10,694 nucleotides of DNA from Bacteroidales bacterium (GCA_012514255.1 JAAZAP010000294.1:1-10694); one strand, 5' to 3'; counted from the stretch's first letter, positions 1 through 7,287 are shown. Notes: a model not told the origin generated them from the letters alone. Numbers and translations: made by a program.

Positions 1-985
1 ATCTCATCTCAACCAGGTAAACATTCTGCTTCTCCGTGCAGAGAGAATCTATACGTATCAATTTATACTGCGGATCAACGCCGGCAAGCTCATCCTTTGC
101 CCTCTGCCAGAATTCCGCGAAATCGGGCTGAGGGTCAGCAGGGGATACGATCTTCTCAGGTTCATAGCCGAAATTGAAGTTGTGCTTCTTGTTGCCCATC
201 TTGCTCTCCAGGGAGAGGGTTGCCTTGTAAAAACCCGGTTCAAGATCCTTAACCCTGAAGGAGAAGTGCTCCGTACTCATCTTCTTTACCGCCACCTCCC
301 GGTAGTCCTTGTGAAACTCTTCGCCAAAGTCCGTTTCTATAGTCAGAGTAAGAGCGCCCCTGTATTTCTTCCGGAATTCACTCTTTATTGTTACCGGAAT
401 CTCAATATCCGGCGACCCCTTGATGATCATATCTTCCTGTTTGAAGGCAGTGCCCAGTTTCAGCAGGTCAGGATTGCCCCTGGTTGTCAGTTCTGCCGGG
501 CCGCCATAAAGGCCTCCGTCGCCACCGGCATCATATACCCGGACAGCAATGGTGTTCTTCTTTCCCCACTGGACATATTCAGGAGGCACCAGGTAAGAGC
601 GTGGCACATCATAGGCCCCCGAATAATCAGGCGGCATCTTTCCCGTGGCACCCACCAGGTGGCCATTAAAGAAGGTCTCATCAGCATCGTCAATCTTTCC
701 CAGGTTAAGCATCAGACCACCATACTTATAAGCATTCTTTTTCATTTTGGGAGGCACAACCACCTTTACCCTGTACCATGCATAACCATCATATCCCTGG
801 AAACCCTGTTTCTCCCAGGCTGTCAAAGGGGAAATATCATTCCACCAGTACTCGTTCAGCGCCGAGTCAAGATAAATAGGTTTATCGCCTTTAAGGAACT
901 TCCATTCGGCAGGTACAATGCTCTGAGACAGAGCAGAACCTGCAATAAGCAGCACTGCTGTCAGTGCCAGAATAGCTCTCTTCAT
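1..985 (-). CDS. Two-part acetyl esterase: jelly-roll domain plus start of CE7/AXE1 domain (partial)
   Basis: The gene starts at 985 and runs off the window start with 328 codons visible and no stop. The N-terminus (MKRAILALTAVLLIAGSALS) is a Sec signal peptide with a likely cut near ALS-QS and no lipobox cysteine, so the product is probably periplasmic. Residues about 25-170 resemble the galactose-binding-like jelly roll of GH2 enzymes and sialate O-acetylesterases (FFNGHLVGATG near 105-115, then DYSGAYDVPRSY and an AVRVYD strand). Residues about 180-275 look like a second beta-sandwich. From about 283, PADPQPDFAEFWQRAKDEL followed by VYLVEM matches the opening of the acetyl xylan esterase/cephalosporin-C deacetylase family (AXE1, CE7), known to remove acetyl groups from sugars. 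The catalytic Ser, Asp and His lie outside the window, so activity cannot be judged. It follows the GH31 gene by 47 bases on the same strand and is probably in the same operon, where deacetylation would help the glycosidases reach an acetylated hemicellulose. Confidence 0.8.
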   Translation of the reverse strand, partial: MKRAILALTAVLLIAGSALSQSIVPAEWKFLKGDKPIYLDSALNEYWWNDISPLTAWEKQGFQGYDGYAWYRVKVVVPPKMKKNAYKYGGLMLNLGKIDDADETFFNGHLVGATGKMPPDYSGAYDVPRSYLVPPEYVQWGKKNTIAVRVYDAGGDGGLYGGPAELTTRGNPDLLKLGTAFKQEDMIIKGSPDIEIPVTIKSEFRKKYRGALTLTIETDFGEEFHKDYREVAVKKMSTEHFSFRVKDLEPGFYKATLSLESKMGNKKHNFNFGYEPEKIVSPADPQPDFAEFWQRAKDELAGVDPQYKLIRIDSLCTEKQNVYLVEMR

Positions 986-1032
986 GATTTCGCAAGTTAA
1001 ATTATTTCAATGACCATTTCAGTGGTTCAAAC

Positions 1033-3894
1033 CTATTTCTCAAACTGCAGCCTGATCTCTTCTCCGCTGTAAGTAAAGGATTTGTCCGGAGTCCTTTCGA
1101 AATCCAGTTTTACCGGTTGCCCTTCAGACACCATCACCACGTTGATTGTGCGCTCCCGAGGCATTCCCTGGTAGCTTCCTTCCCTGGCGCCAATAATTAG
1201 TGTATTGTCATCTTCACTCCATGTAAAATTAATGAGACTGTAGGCTCCATTCTCATAGTTATAGTTATCACCCTCATCCTCATAGAGCGTGAAGCTTCCG
1301 TCGGCGCCGGTATAAACCCACAATGTAAGTGGATCTGCTGCTTTCTCAAAGGTATGCTGTATCTCCGGGCCAAACGGGATGACTGACCCTTCGCGTATGA
1401 ATACCGGCATATAGCCATAGGGAGCCTCCGCATTAATCTCAGCGCCTCCGGCGAAATGATCTCCGGTGCGCATATCATACCAGCCATAGGCAGCAGGAAG
1501 ATAAACCCTCCGTGACCTTGCCCTGTATTCAGTAACGGGACAGACCATCAGTGACGGCCCGAACATATACTGGTCAGCTATATCGAAAACAGCCATGTCA
1601 CCGCTGAAATCCATCGTCAGACCCCTCATAATTGTGTAATCTCTCAGCCAGGCGTGACCGGCAAGGGAGTAGATATAGGGCATTAGCCTGTATCTCAGCC
1701 GATTGTATTCAACCATAGTCTTATATGCCGGGTGACTGGCAGGAGCTGTATTATACATCTCTCTGTAGGGATATTCGCCATGCGATCTGAAGAGGGGCAC
1801 GAATGCTCCATACTGATGCCATCGTGTCATCAGCTCTCTCCACTCTTCCATGTCTTCCCGGGAGGGATTATGGTATCGGCTTTCAACCGAGAACCCACCT
1901 ATATCCATTGTCCACCAGGGTATTCCTGACATGGAGAAGTTGAGTCCGCATGGTATCTGTGCTGCCATATCATGCCATCTGGCAGCGATATCACCGCTCC
2001 AGTTGGCGGCCGAGTAACGCTGCAGGCCCGCGAATGCCGAGCGTGTGAGTATGAATACCCTGTTGCCGGGGTCGGTGGCGCGCTGGCCCTCGAACACGCC
2101 CTGTGCCTGAACCAGGGCGTAGGCATTGAAGTACCGGTCTGCTGATCCGAGGGCAGTAGGGTGCATCATAGCCTTGCGCTCAGCCATCTGCAGATTGGAA
2201 GTGATATCCGGCTCGGTGGCATCAAGCCACCAGGCATCAATGCCCCTGCTGTAGAGAGCACTGTTTATCTGATCCCAGAAGGCTGCACGGGCCTCTTCAT
2301 TGAATGCATCATAGAAGGTAGAGAGATAACCGATCCAGTCCTTGCGCTCCTTCTCAACATTGCGCATATACAGATAACCCTTGTTCTTCATGGCTTCGTA
2401 ATTCTCAGTGCCCACGTAATACTTTGGCCACACCGAGATCATGATCCTGGCATTCAGGTCATTATGAAGCGTTTTAATCATGCCGTCAGGGTCCGGGAAG
2501 CGGGTTGAGTCAAACTGGTGATCACCCCATTTGTCTATTGGCCAGTACTGCCAGTCGAGCACGATATTGTCAAACGGGATATTCCGTTTCCGATACTCTC
2601 TTACCACGCTCAGCAACTCCTCCTGGTTGGTGTAACGCTGGCGGCTCTGCCAGAATCCCATGGCCCATCGGGGCATCACCGGAGCTTTTCCGGTAAGAGT
2701 GCGGTAACCGCTGATAACCCCGTCCATACTCTCACCGCTGATGAAGTAATAGTCTATCTGGTCAGCCACTTCAGACCAGAATGAGATACGCTGCTGTTCT
2801 TCCTCATCAAGTGGTGTGAGGTATCTGAGGGCGATATATGATTCTCCCCCGTCAGGGATCCATTCTATCTTCACCGGGTAACGCCTGCCCTGCTCCAGCG
2901 GCAGTGAGAAGTAATTTGTTGAGGCGTTCCAGCACTGACGCCAGCGGTCGAATAACAGCTTCCCGTCAATCCACAGCTTTGCATAACCTGCCGAATTGAA
3001 CATGAACTTGTGTACCCCCGAAAAATCTGACTCAAATGATCCCTCCCAGGTAACCCTGCCGTCTGCCAGGCTGAATCCCTGCGGAAATTTGACAAGGTCA
3101 GGGATAAACTGGTAACTTATCTCCTTCTCAGTACGGGTAGTGAACACACCACTGCTGCTTTTCCTGCCGGCATAAACAGCCGTCAGTCCTCCCTCAGCAC
3201 CTTCAACATCATAGAGCTTCATTGAGGAGAGCTCATTCCATTCACGTATATCACCGTACTTCGTCCTTGAGTTGTTATCCCACAGTATCCCGTAGTTGCG
3301 GTTGGAGACGATAAAAGGCACCACTGCCTGGGTATTGTACTGGAAGAGATCGGCGTCCCTGCCCTTCAGGTTCATAAAGGAGGTCTGGTTGGCACCAAGA
3401 CCGTAAATGGCTTCGTCAGGATATGACTCAAACTGCTGTCTGACAGCGTAACCTGTCTCGTCCATTGCCATTACAGCCATGAAGCTCCTGCCTCCTCCCT
3501 CCTGCTCAGCCAGGAAGACGGTACCATCATTCCCTGTAAAGCTGACCTCTCCGGTCCTGAGCGAAACCTTTGCACTGAGCAGTGAGGTGCTCAGGACCAC
3601 GTTATCTTCCCCCTTTTCTATGGTAAATTCAGCATTACCTTCATTCCGAGGGATGGTCATCAGACTGGTCGTCTCCGGAAATTCTCCCGAGGGTATGGCA
3701 GATACCCTGATTATCCTGTCATTGATTACCTGCAGTCTTATTGTCTGTCCGGGGAAGTCAGACCTGGCATTCAGTTGTACGATGATGCCGTTATCGGTAC
3801 GCCTGTATGATTCACCGGAGCATGATCCCGCCAGAATGGCTGTAACAAACATGGCTGCCAATGCAACCGTAGACAGTATTCCTGTTTTTTTCAT
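1033..3894 (-). CDS. GH31 alpha-glycosidase with PA14 insert (probable alpha-xylosidase), lipoprotein
   Basis: A complete 953-residue protein ending in TAG. The N-terminus MKKTGILSTVALAAMFVTAI is hydrophobic and leads to a lipobox-like AGSC with Cys25, so it should be lipidated. An N-terminal beta-sandwich (about 35-260) contains EAIYGLGANQTSF. A PA14 domain (about 265-360, WEGSFESDFSGVHKFMF to KIEWIPDGGESYIALRY) interrupts it. The (beta/alpha)8 barrel starts near 405. FDNIVLDWQYW (441-451), the probable nucleophile Asp558 in GIDAWWLDATEPD and the probable acid/base Asp635 in NWSGD are all present. The C-terminal sheet carries LYEDEGDNYNYENG, typical of DUF5110. Length and PA14 placement match the xyloglucan alpha-xylosidases of the BoGH31A/CjXyl31A type, so an exo-acting alpha-xylosidase is the best guess. 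GH31 also holds alpha-glucosidases and alpha-galactosidases, and a galactosidase would suit a galactomannan locus. The start lies 10 bases after the stop of the upstream enzyme gene, so the two are probably co-transcribed. Confidence 0.9.
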   Translation of the reverse strand: MKKTGILSTVALAAMFVTAILAGSCSGESYRRTDNGIIVQLNARSDFPGQTIRLQVINDRIIRVSAIPSGEFPETTSLMTIPRNEGNAEFTIEKGEDNVVLSTSLLSAKVSLRTGEVSFTGNDGTVFLAEQEGGGRSFMAVMAMDETGYAVRQQFESYPDEAIYGLGANQTSFMNLKGRDADLFQYNTQAVVPFIVSNRNYGILWDNNSRTKYGDIREWNELSSMKLYDVEGAEGGLTAVYAGRKSSSGVFTTRTEKEISYQFIPDLVKFPQGFSLADGRVTWEGSFESDFSGVHKFMFNSAGYAKLWIDGKLLFDRWRQCWNASTNYFSLPLEQGRRYPVKIEWIPDGGESYIALRYLTPLDEEEQQRISFWSEVADQIDYYFISGESMDGVISGYRTLTGKAPVMPRWAMGFWQSRQRYTNQEELLSVVREYRKRNIPFDNIVLDWQYWPIDKWGDHQFDSTRFPDPDGMIKTLHNDLNARIMISVWPKYYVGTENYEAMKNKGYLYMRNVEKERKDWIGYLSTFYDAFNEEARAAFWDQINSALYSRGIDAWWLDATEPDITSNLQMAERKAMMHPTALGSADRYFNAYALVQAQGVFEGQRATDPGNRVFILTRSAFAGLQRYSAANWSGDIAARWHDMAAQIPCGLNFSMSGIPWWTMDIGGFSVESRYHNPSREDMEEWRELMTRWHQYGAFVPLFRSHGEYPYREMYNTAPASHPAYKTMVEYNRLRYRLMPYIYSLAGHAWLRDYTIMRGLTMDFSGDMAVFDIADQYMFGPSLMVCPVTEYRARSRRVYLPAAYGWYDMRTGDHFAGGAEINAEAPYGYMPVFIREGSVIPFGPEIQHTFEKAADPLTLWVYTGADGSFTLYEDEGDNYNYENGAYSLINFTWSEDDNTLIIGAREGSYQGMPRERTINVVMVSEGQPVKLDFERTPDKSFTYSGEEIRLQFEK

Positions 3895-3904
3895 ATTGTT
3901 GAAC

Positions 3905-6334
3905 TTATCTGATTACAATCTTTTTAGTTACAGAGTAATTGTCGCCGTAAAAGCTGATCAGGTATAGCCCGGGAGCCAGGCCTGTAATGAGAGGCAAGGC
4001 GGAACCGTTACTTCTTATTTCCTTACTTTTCCGTATGGTTCCGTTAAGATCACTTATTTCCACACGCGTAACATGGGAGGGCAGGTTTTCAACGGTGACC
4101 GTGCCGGTTGACGGGTTGGGCCAGATAACTATTTCATCATCAGATCTGATTATGTCAACGGAAGTTACCTCGTTATTTATGGCAAGCTGCCTGGTGCCCG
4201 GCTCAACCAAAAGGTATACAGCTGAGAGCGGGGGAACAGATATGACTACCTGGTCATCGATGGTTATGCCGTCAGCCTTTATCGATTCGTAATTATCCGG
4301 CCCGCCGGCTTCAAGGGAGTTGCCTGCACCGTTTACATAGACTTTCCTGGAGAAGTCCTCTCCCTCACTGCCGGTTAGTGTATAAGTGTAGAACCGGTCG
4401 CCCACGCCGTAGTCTTTCAGGTTTATCCGTACTACCTTACGCACCTTTGTGGTGTTCACCAGTGAGGCCCCTATGTGTCCCGAACTGAACGCCGTGGGTG
4501 TGATCACCACTCCCGGGGCGCCGGTGACTGTTGATCTCAGCAGCACGTCGCCGGTATGCCTGCGCATATAGTAAAGATGGAAGAATGCAGGGTGAGGTGT
4601 GTAATTGGGAATGAAAGGCTCATTGTATGAGTACATTCCATGGTCATTGCCATTATCCCAGCCGTTGGCCAGATCCCAACGGCAGGCAGCACCGTAGCCT
4701 GTCCTGATCATTTCACCGGTGGCGAGAACTGCCTGCATGCCGTTGGCATGTGAGACCGGCTGGTTTGAACCGACAGCAAAGATATTGTACTCGGTCAGCG
4801 CCACCGGCAGCTCAGGCATGCCTGCTGCGGCAACGGTGTTCCTGACATAATTGATGTATCCTTCCGTGTTCTTGTATGAGTTAAGCACTGTTGCCACGTC
4901 AGAGTCTGTGTTCCATGGGGTGTAGTAGCTGTGTACAATGTAGAAGTCGGCCATGTCACCCACCTGTGCCGCCACGCCGGTGTTCCATGATGAGTGGGTG
5001 GAGGCGGCCTCCACCATTACGACACCTATTTTTATTTCCTTGCCGGTCTCAGTTGCCGCGGCCCTCATTGAATCAATGAAGACCCTGCAGTGCTGTCCGT
5101 AGAGAGCGGGAGTAATATACTCAGGCTGGTCATCCTTATTGAGTGACCGGTCAATCCTGTATCCGGCTTCCCAGCTCCCGAAGACCTCGTTACCTATCTC
5201 CCAGAATTTTGTGCGGCCGTTGTCATAGCGCACCCAGTCAGCTGCCATGTGGGCCGCCTGGGCCACGGGGTCATCACCGGTGCCGTACCTGGCATAACCG
5301 TAATTCACCGTAAGCATGCCCGTGACCCCCGCCTTGCTGAGGATACTGTAAAATGAATCTACATGCATGGTCCAGTTCTCAGCTCTTTGACCATACCACG
5401 GCCATGTTTCGTTGGAGGGGTCATTCATCAGGGTCTGAGGCACATCAGGCGGTCTCTGATTATAGCCCCTGTTCCAGAAGAAGGCATCGGAAGTGCTTCC
5501 TCCCGGTCCACGCATAACTCCCTGGTCACGGTTGGTGATATTCTTTATCAGATTGGCATTGTCAGACATGGGGCCGGTCCATAGATTGGCATTATCACCG
5601 AAAAGATACGGTGATACCAGCGTAACAGTGTCAGAGCAGTCAACTGTAATGGCTACTGTAACAGGGTCATTGACTGCCTCTGCATCCACATATTCAGGAA
5701 CAACAGCTGTCCTGGGCTGCCACCCTGCCATGAAGAAGCCCTGGGGATAACCGCTGTAATCAGGTTCGTCACTCAGCGGATAGTTTTTAAGATCCGGCAT
5801 CTCGTCAAGGGTAACCACATAATCGTGACCCATCACCTTCTGCCAGTGTGAAAGCGGGTTGATGACTCCGTCACGGATGAAGTCGCCATACCAGGGCATG
5901 AACCACGACCAGTGTGCCCTGTCAGCAACAAGCAGATCAGGGTCCGGGACGGGACCGTTCTCGCTGAGGGTAATAAGCTTGTGGCCGCCAAATCTCTCTT
6001 TTATGGCATTGCAGGTAAGGACCTGCGAACTGAAATCACCGTCTCCAGCATAAATATCGGCCCCGAGAATATCAACATACTCATCACCCGGATACCAGTC
6101 AAGACTACTTGCTGCTGCATCGGTAGTCCAGACCCAGATCAGGTTCTTAAGCCCGTGGTGATTAACCAGGCGATCCCACATGAGCCTCCAGAGGGTCTTG
6201 CACGGCTCCGGGCCTTTTGCACCCCACCAGAACCAGCCTCCGGAGGCCTCGTGAAGCGGTCTGAACAGAACAGGGACCTTGTCATTGCTGAGTTGCTTAA
6301 GGTAACCGGCTATGATGTCTATGTCGCTCAGCAT
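3905..6334 (-). CDS. C-terminal part of interrupted enzyme: GH26 catalytic core, clan GH-A second glycosidase, T9SS sorting tail
   Basis: The largest ATG-started piece after the amber codon has 809 codons, but the frame is open back to 6469 and is the same frame as the gene at 6470-7177. The 45 codons before this ATG still encode GH26 sequence (CWHWRDPSR, then FDISKI), so the ATG is not a convincing native start: no signal peptide follows it and I see no ribosome site. Piece residues 1-175 are the rest of a GH26 barrel, with acid/base Glu29 in FRPLHEASGGWFWWG, YPGDEYVDI, and nucleophile Glu125 in LSENGP. Residues about 224-600 form a second (beta/alpha)8 glycosidase of clan GH-A type, opening SPYLFGDNANLW and MRGPGGSTSDAFFW, with likely acid/base Glu383 in FWEIGNE and nucleophile Glu515 in ALTEYN; it lies between GH51-like and GH44-like. 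A beta-sandwich follows (about 600-712). Residues 735-809 are a T9SS type A sorting domain (IWPNPSTGTVTVE, LAPGLYLISF, KIVIR). This tail needs an N-terminal Sec signal, which only the upstream piece has. Confidence 0.85.
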   Translation of the reverse strand: MLSDIDIIAGYLKQLSNDKVPVLFRPLHEASGGWFWWGAKGPEPCKTLWRLMWDRLVNHHGLKNLIWVWTTDAAASSLDWYPGDEYVDILGADIYAGDGDFSSQVLTCNAIKERFGGHKLITLSENGPVPDPDLLVADRAHWSWFMPWYGDFIRDGVINPLSHWQKVMGHDYVVTLDEMPDLKNYPLSDEPDYSGYPQGFFMAGWQPRTAVVPEYVDAEAVNDPVTVAITVDCSDTVTLVSPYLFGDNANLWTGPMSDNANLIKNITNRDQGVMRGPGGSTSDAFFWNRGYNQRPPDVPQTLMNDPSNETWPWYGQRAENWTMHVDSFYSILSKAGVTGMLTVNYGYARYGTGDDPVAQAAHMAADWVRYDNGRTKFWEIGNEVFGSWEAGYRIDRSLNKDDQPEYITPALYGQHCRVFIDSMRAAATETGKEIKIGVVMVEAASTHSSWNTGVAAQVGDMADFYIVHSYYTPWNTDSDVATVLNSYKNTEGYINYVRNTVAAAGMPELPVALTEYNIFAVGSNQPVSHANGMQAVLATGEMIRTGYGAACRWDLANGWDNGNDHGMYSYNEPFIPNYTPHPAFFHLYYMRRHTGDVLLRSTVTGAPGVVITPTAFSSGHIGASLVNTTKVRKVVRINLKDYGVGDRFYTYTLTGSEGEDFSRKVYVNGAGNSLEAGGPDNYESIKADGITIDDQVVISVPPLSAVYLLVEPGTRQLAINNEVTSVDIIRSDDEIVIWPNPSTGTVTVENLPSHVTRVEISDLNGTIRKSKEIRSNGSALPLITGLAPGLYLISFYGDNYSVTKKIVIR

Positions 6335-6469
6335 AGCCTGGTATTCCGCTGAGGTGGTTTCGGTGATCTTGGATATGTCAAACGATGTGCCTGAAGTGTA
6401 AAATTCATCTGTAGCGCGCGAAGGATCACGCCAGTGCCAGCAGATGGCAACAAGACCGTTGCGGTTATA

Positions 6470-6472
6470 CTA
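6470..6472 (-). other. In-frame amber codon interrupting the GH26 domain
   Basis: The plus-strand bases cta at 6470-6472 read TAG on the minus strand. The codons before it (SEARD) and after it (YNRNGLVAICWHW) are in one frame and together read as continuous GH26 sequence. From 6469 to 6335 the frame is open for 45 codons with no in-frame ATG. A tryptophan codon (TGG) changed at one base would give the plausible sequence ARDWYNRNG, though a CAG or other codon is possible. The window also uses TAG as an ordinary stop for the GH31 gene (1033) and the six-TIG gene (7288), so genome-wide recoding of TAG is unlikely. A nonsense mutation or an assembly/read error fits best. Confidence 0.9.
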
Positions 6473-7177
6473 GTCCCTTGCCTCAGAGACAACCACTGAC
6501 TTGTCATACCAGCTGTAATTACGGTTGTGGTTCATGAAGTCAAGGCCAATGAGCGCCGGGTATTTTCCTGTCTGGGAAAAGAGCCATTCAGCCTCCTCCT
6601 TTGCATTAAGGCTCATGGCGCCGGAGTGTATATTATGGGTGAAACTGTCCATGAGATAGCTCCATAGCCTTCTCGTTTCCCTGTGAGGCGAAGGGGTGGA
6701 GAGGCTGTATGGCAGCTGAACGTTAACCTCAGGGGTGTTATCCGGCTCAATCCGGAAGTAATCAAGAAGGAACCAGCCCCAGCTTTTGGTCATTGAGAGG
6801 GTGTTGCTCCCCTCCCTGAGCCATATCTTGCCGAAGGAAACCTCCGTGAATGTAGCCGAAGCCGGGAAGGAGACCTCTGAGTTGTTGCCGTTAATGCCAA
6901 GGATATTCTTCTTGTCACCATATGGCCCCGCATACCCGATGAAGAGCCTGTACCATCCTTCCTGTGCCAGAGAAAAGGTGACGTTGACGGCATCACCATC
7001 ATTCTCAAATATGCCGACGTAGCCTGTTCCTGAATATCCCGCAACAGAGGTCTGTATGGAAAGTCCTCCTGTCAGGGTACCGTTCTCAGCCTCGTATTTC
7101 GTGCCCTGGGCAAGAATAGTTGCAGCACATGAGAAGAGCAGCACAACAGATATCAGTAACCTGGCAAAAAGTCTCAT
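6470..7177 (-). CDS. N-terminal part of interrupted enzyme: signal peptide, CBM35, beginning of GH26
   Basis: 235 codons from ATG at 7177 to an amber stop at 6470-6472. MRLFARLLISVVLLFSCAATILAQ is a Sec signal peptide, probably cut at LAQ; the LFSC inside it is followed by more hydrophobic residues, so a lipoprotein is less likely. Residues about 25-145 form a CBM35-type beta-sandwich: it opens KYEAENGTLTGG, has SGTGYVGIFENDGDAVNV and GWYRLFIGYAG, and ends WGWFLLDYFRIEP. CBM35 modules bind mannans, uronates or galactose-type ligands, usually with calcium. From about 165 the sequence is the beginning of a GH26 barrel (TRRLWSYLMDSF, then SQTGKYPALIGLDFM). It stops after SEARD, just before the strand carrying the conserved WHW of GH26. 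Read through, the gene would be 1090 codons with CBM35 at 25-145, GH26 at about 165-455 (Glu310, Glu406), the GH-A domain at about 505-880 (Glu664, Glu796) and the sorting tail at 1016-1090. If the stop is real, the product is a secreted CBM35 with a broken GH26 stub. Confidence 0.85.
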   Translation of the reverse strand: MRLFARLLISVVLLFSCAATILAQGTKYEAENGTLTGGLSIQTSVAGYSGTGYVGIFENDGDAVNVTFSLAQEGWYRLFIGYAGPYGDKKNILGINGNNSEVSFPASATFTEVSFGKIWLREGSNTLSMTKSWGWFLLDYFRIEPDNTPEVNVQLPYSLSTPSPHRETRRLWSYLMDSFTHNIHSGAMSLNAKEEAEWLFSQTGKYPALIGLDFMNHNRNYSWYDKSVVVSEARD

Positions 7178-7181
7178 CCGG

Positions 7182-7213
7182 CAAAATTGATTCCTAATGT
7201 TTATAAATACAAA
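7182..7213 (-). promoter_or_regulatory. Possible Bacteroidota-type promoter before the GH26 gene (weak)
   Basis: On the minus strand a TTTG (7213-7210) is followed after 20 bases by CAATTTTG (7189-7182). This matches seven of eight positions of the Bacteroidota -7 element TAnnTTTG, with the expected TTTG at -33 spacing. The start codon follows 4 bases after the second element, so a transcript from here would have almost no leader. The region is AT-rich, and the TTTG lies inside the stem of the inverted repeat, so chance is a serious alternative. Confidence 0.2.
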
Positions 7214-7253
7214 GGGTATCTCAATTTAGTGATAAAATCTGAGATACCCTTTG
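7210..7253 (-). terminator. Perfect 14-bp inverted repeat between binding-protein and enzyme genes (terminator or attenuator)
   Basis: The arms 7210-7223 and 7240-7253 are perfectly complementary (caaagggtatctca on the plus strand) with a 16-base loop between them. It lies in the only sizeable gap between the genes, 34 bases after the stop of the six-TIG gene and 32 bases before the start of the GH26 gene. On the transcribed strand the stem is followed by TATTTATAAAC, which is T-rich but not a clean T-run. It could act as a leaky terminator or as a 3' stabiliser for the upstream message, giving more binding protein than enzyme. The reverse direction has only cttctgctt after the stem. Confidence 0.6.
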
Positions 7254-7287
7254 CTTCTGCTTAAATGGCTGATCTAATCAATCACCA

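Noticed and set aside
182..1000. Plus-strand open frame of 272 codons.
   Set aside because: It lies opposite the esterase gene, which has a signal peptide and recognisable domains. The plus-strand product has no signal, domain or coherent composition, so it is an antisense shadow.
1018..1033. Short palindrome ggttcaaacc near the end of the GH31 gene as a terminator.
   Set aside because: The stem is only 4 bp with no T-run and it overlaps the stop codon; too weak to call.
3479..3967. Plus-strand open frame of 162 codons spanning the junction of the GH31 and GH26 genes.
   Set aside because: It is antisense to the GH31 signal peptide and the T9SS tail of the preceding gene and shows no family resemblance. 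Its length comes from the complement of biased codons.
6332..6334. The ATG at 6334 as the genuine start of an independent second enzyme gene.
   Set aside because: It falls inside the GH26 barrel. Conserved GH26 sequence lies in frame before it, no signal peptide follows despite a T9SS tail, and no ribosome site is visible.
3905..7177. Genome-wide recoding of TAG as an amino acid.
   Set aside because: TAG is the natural end of the GH31 gene (1033-1035) and of the six-TIG gene (7288-7290), both at sensible protein ends, so TAG is read as stop here.
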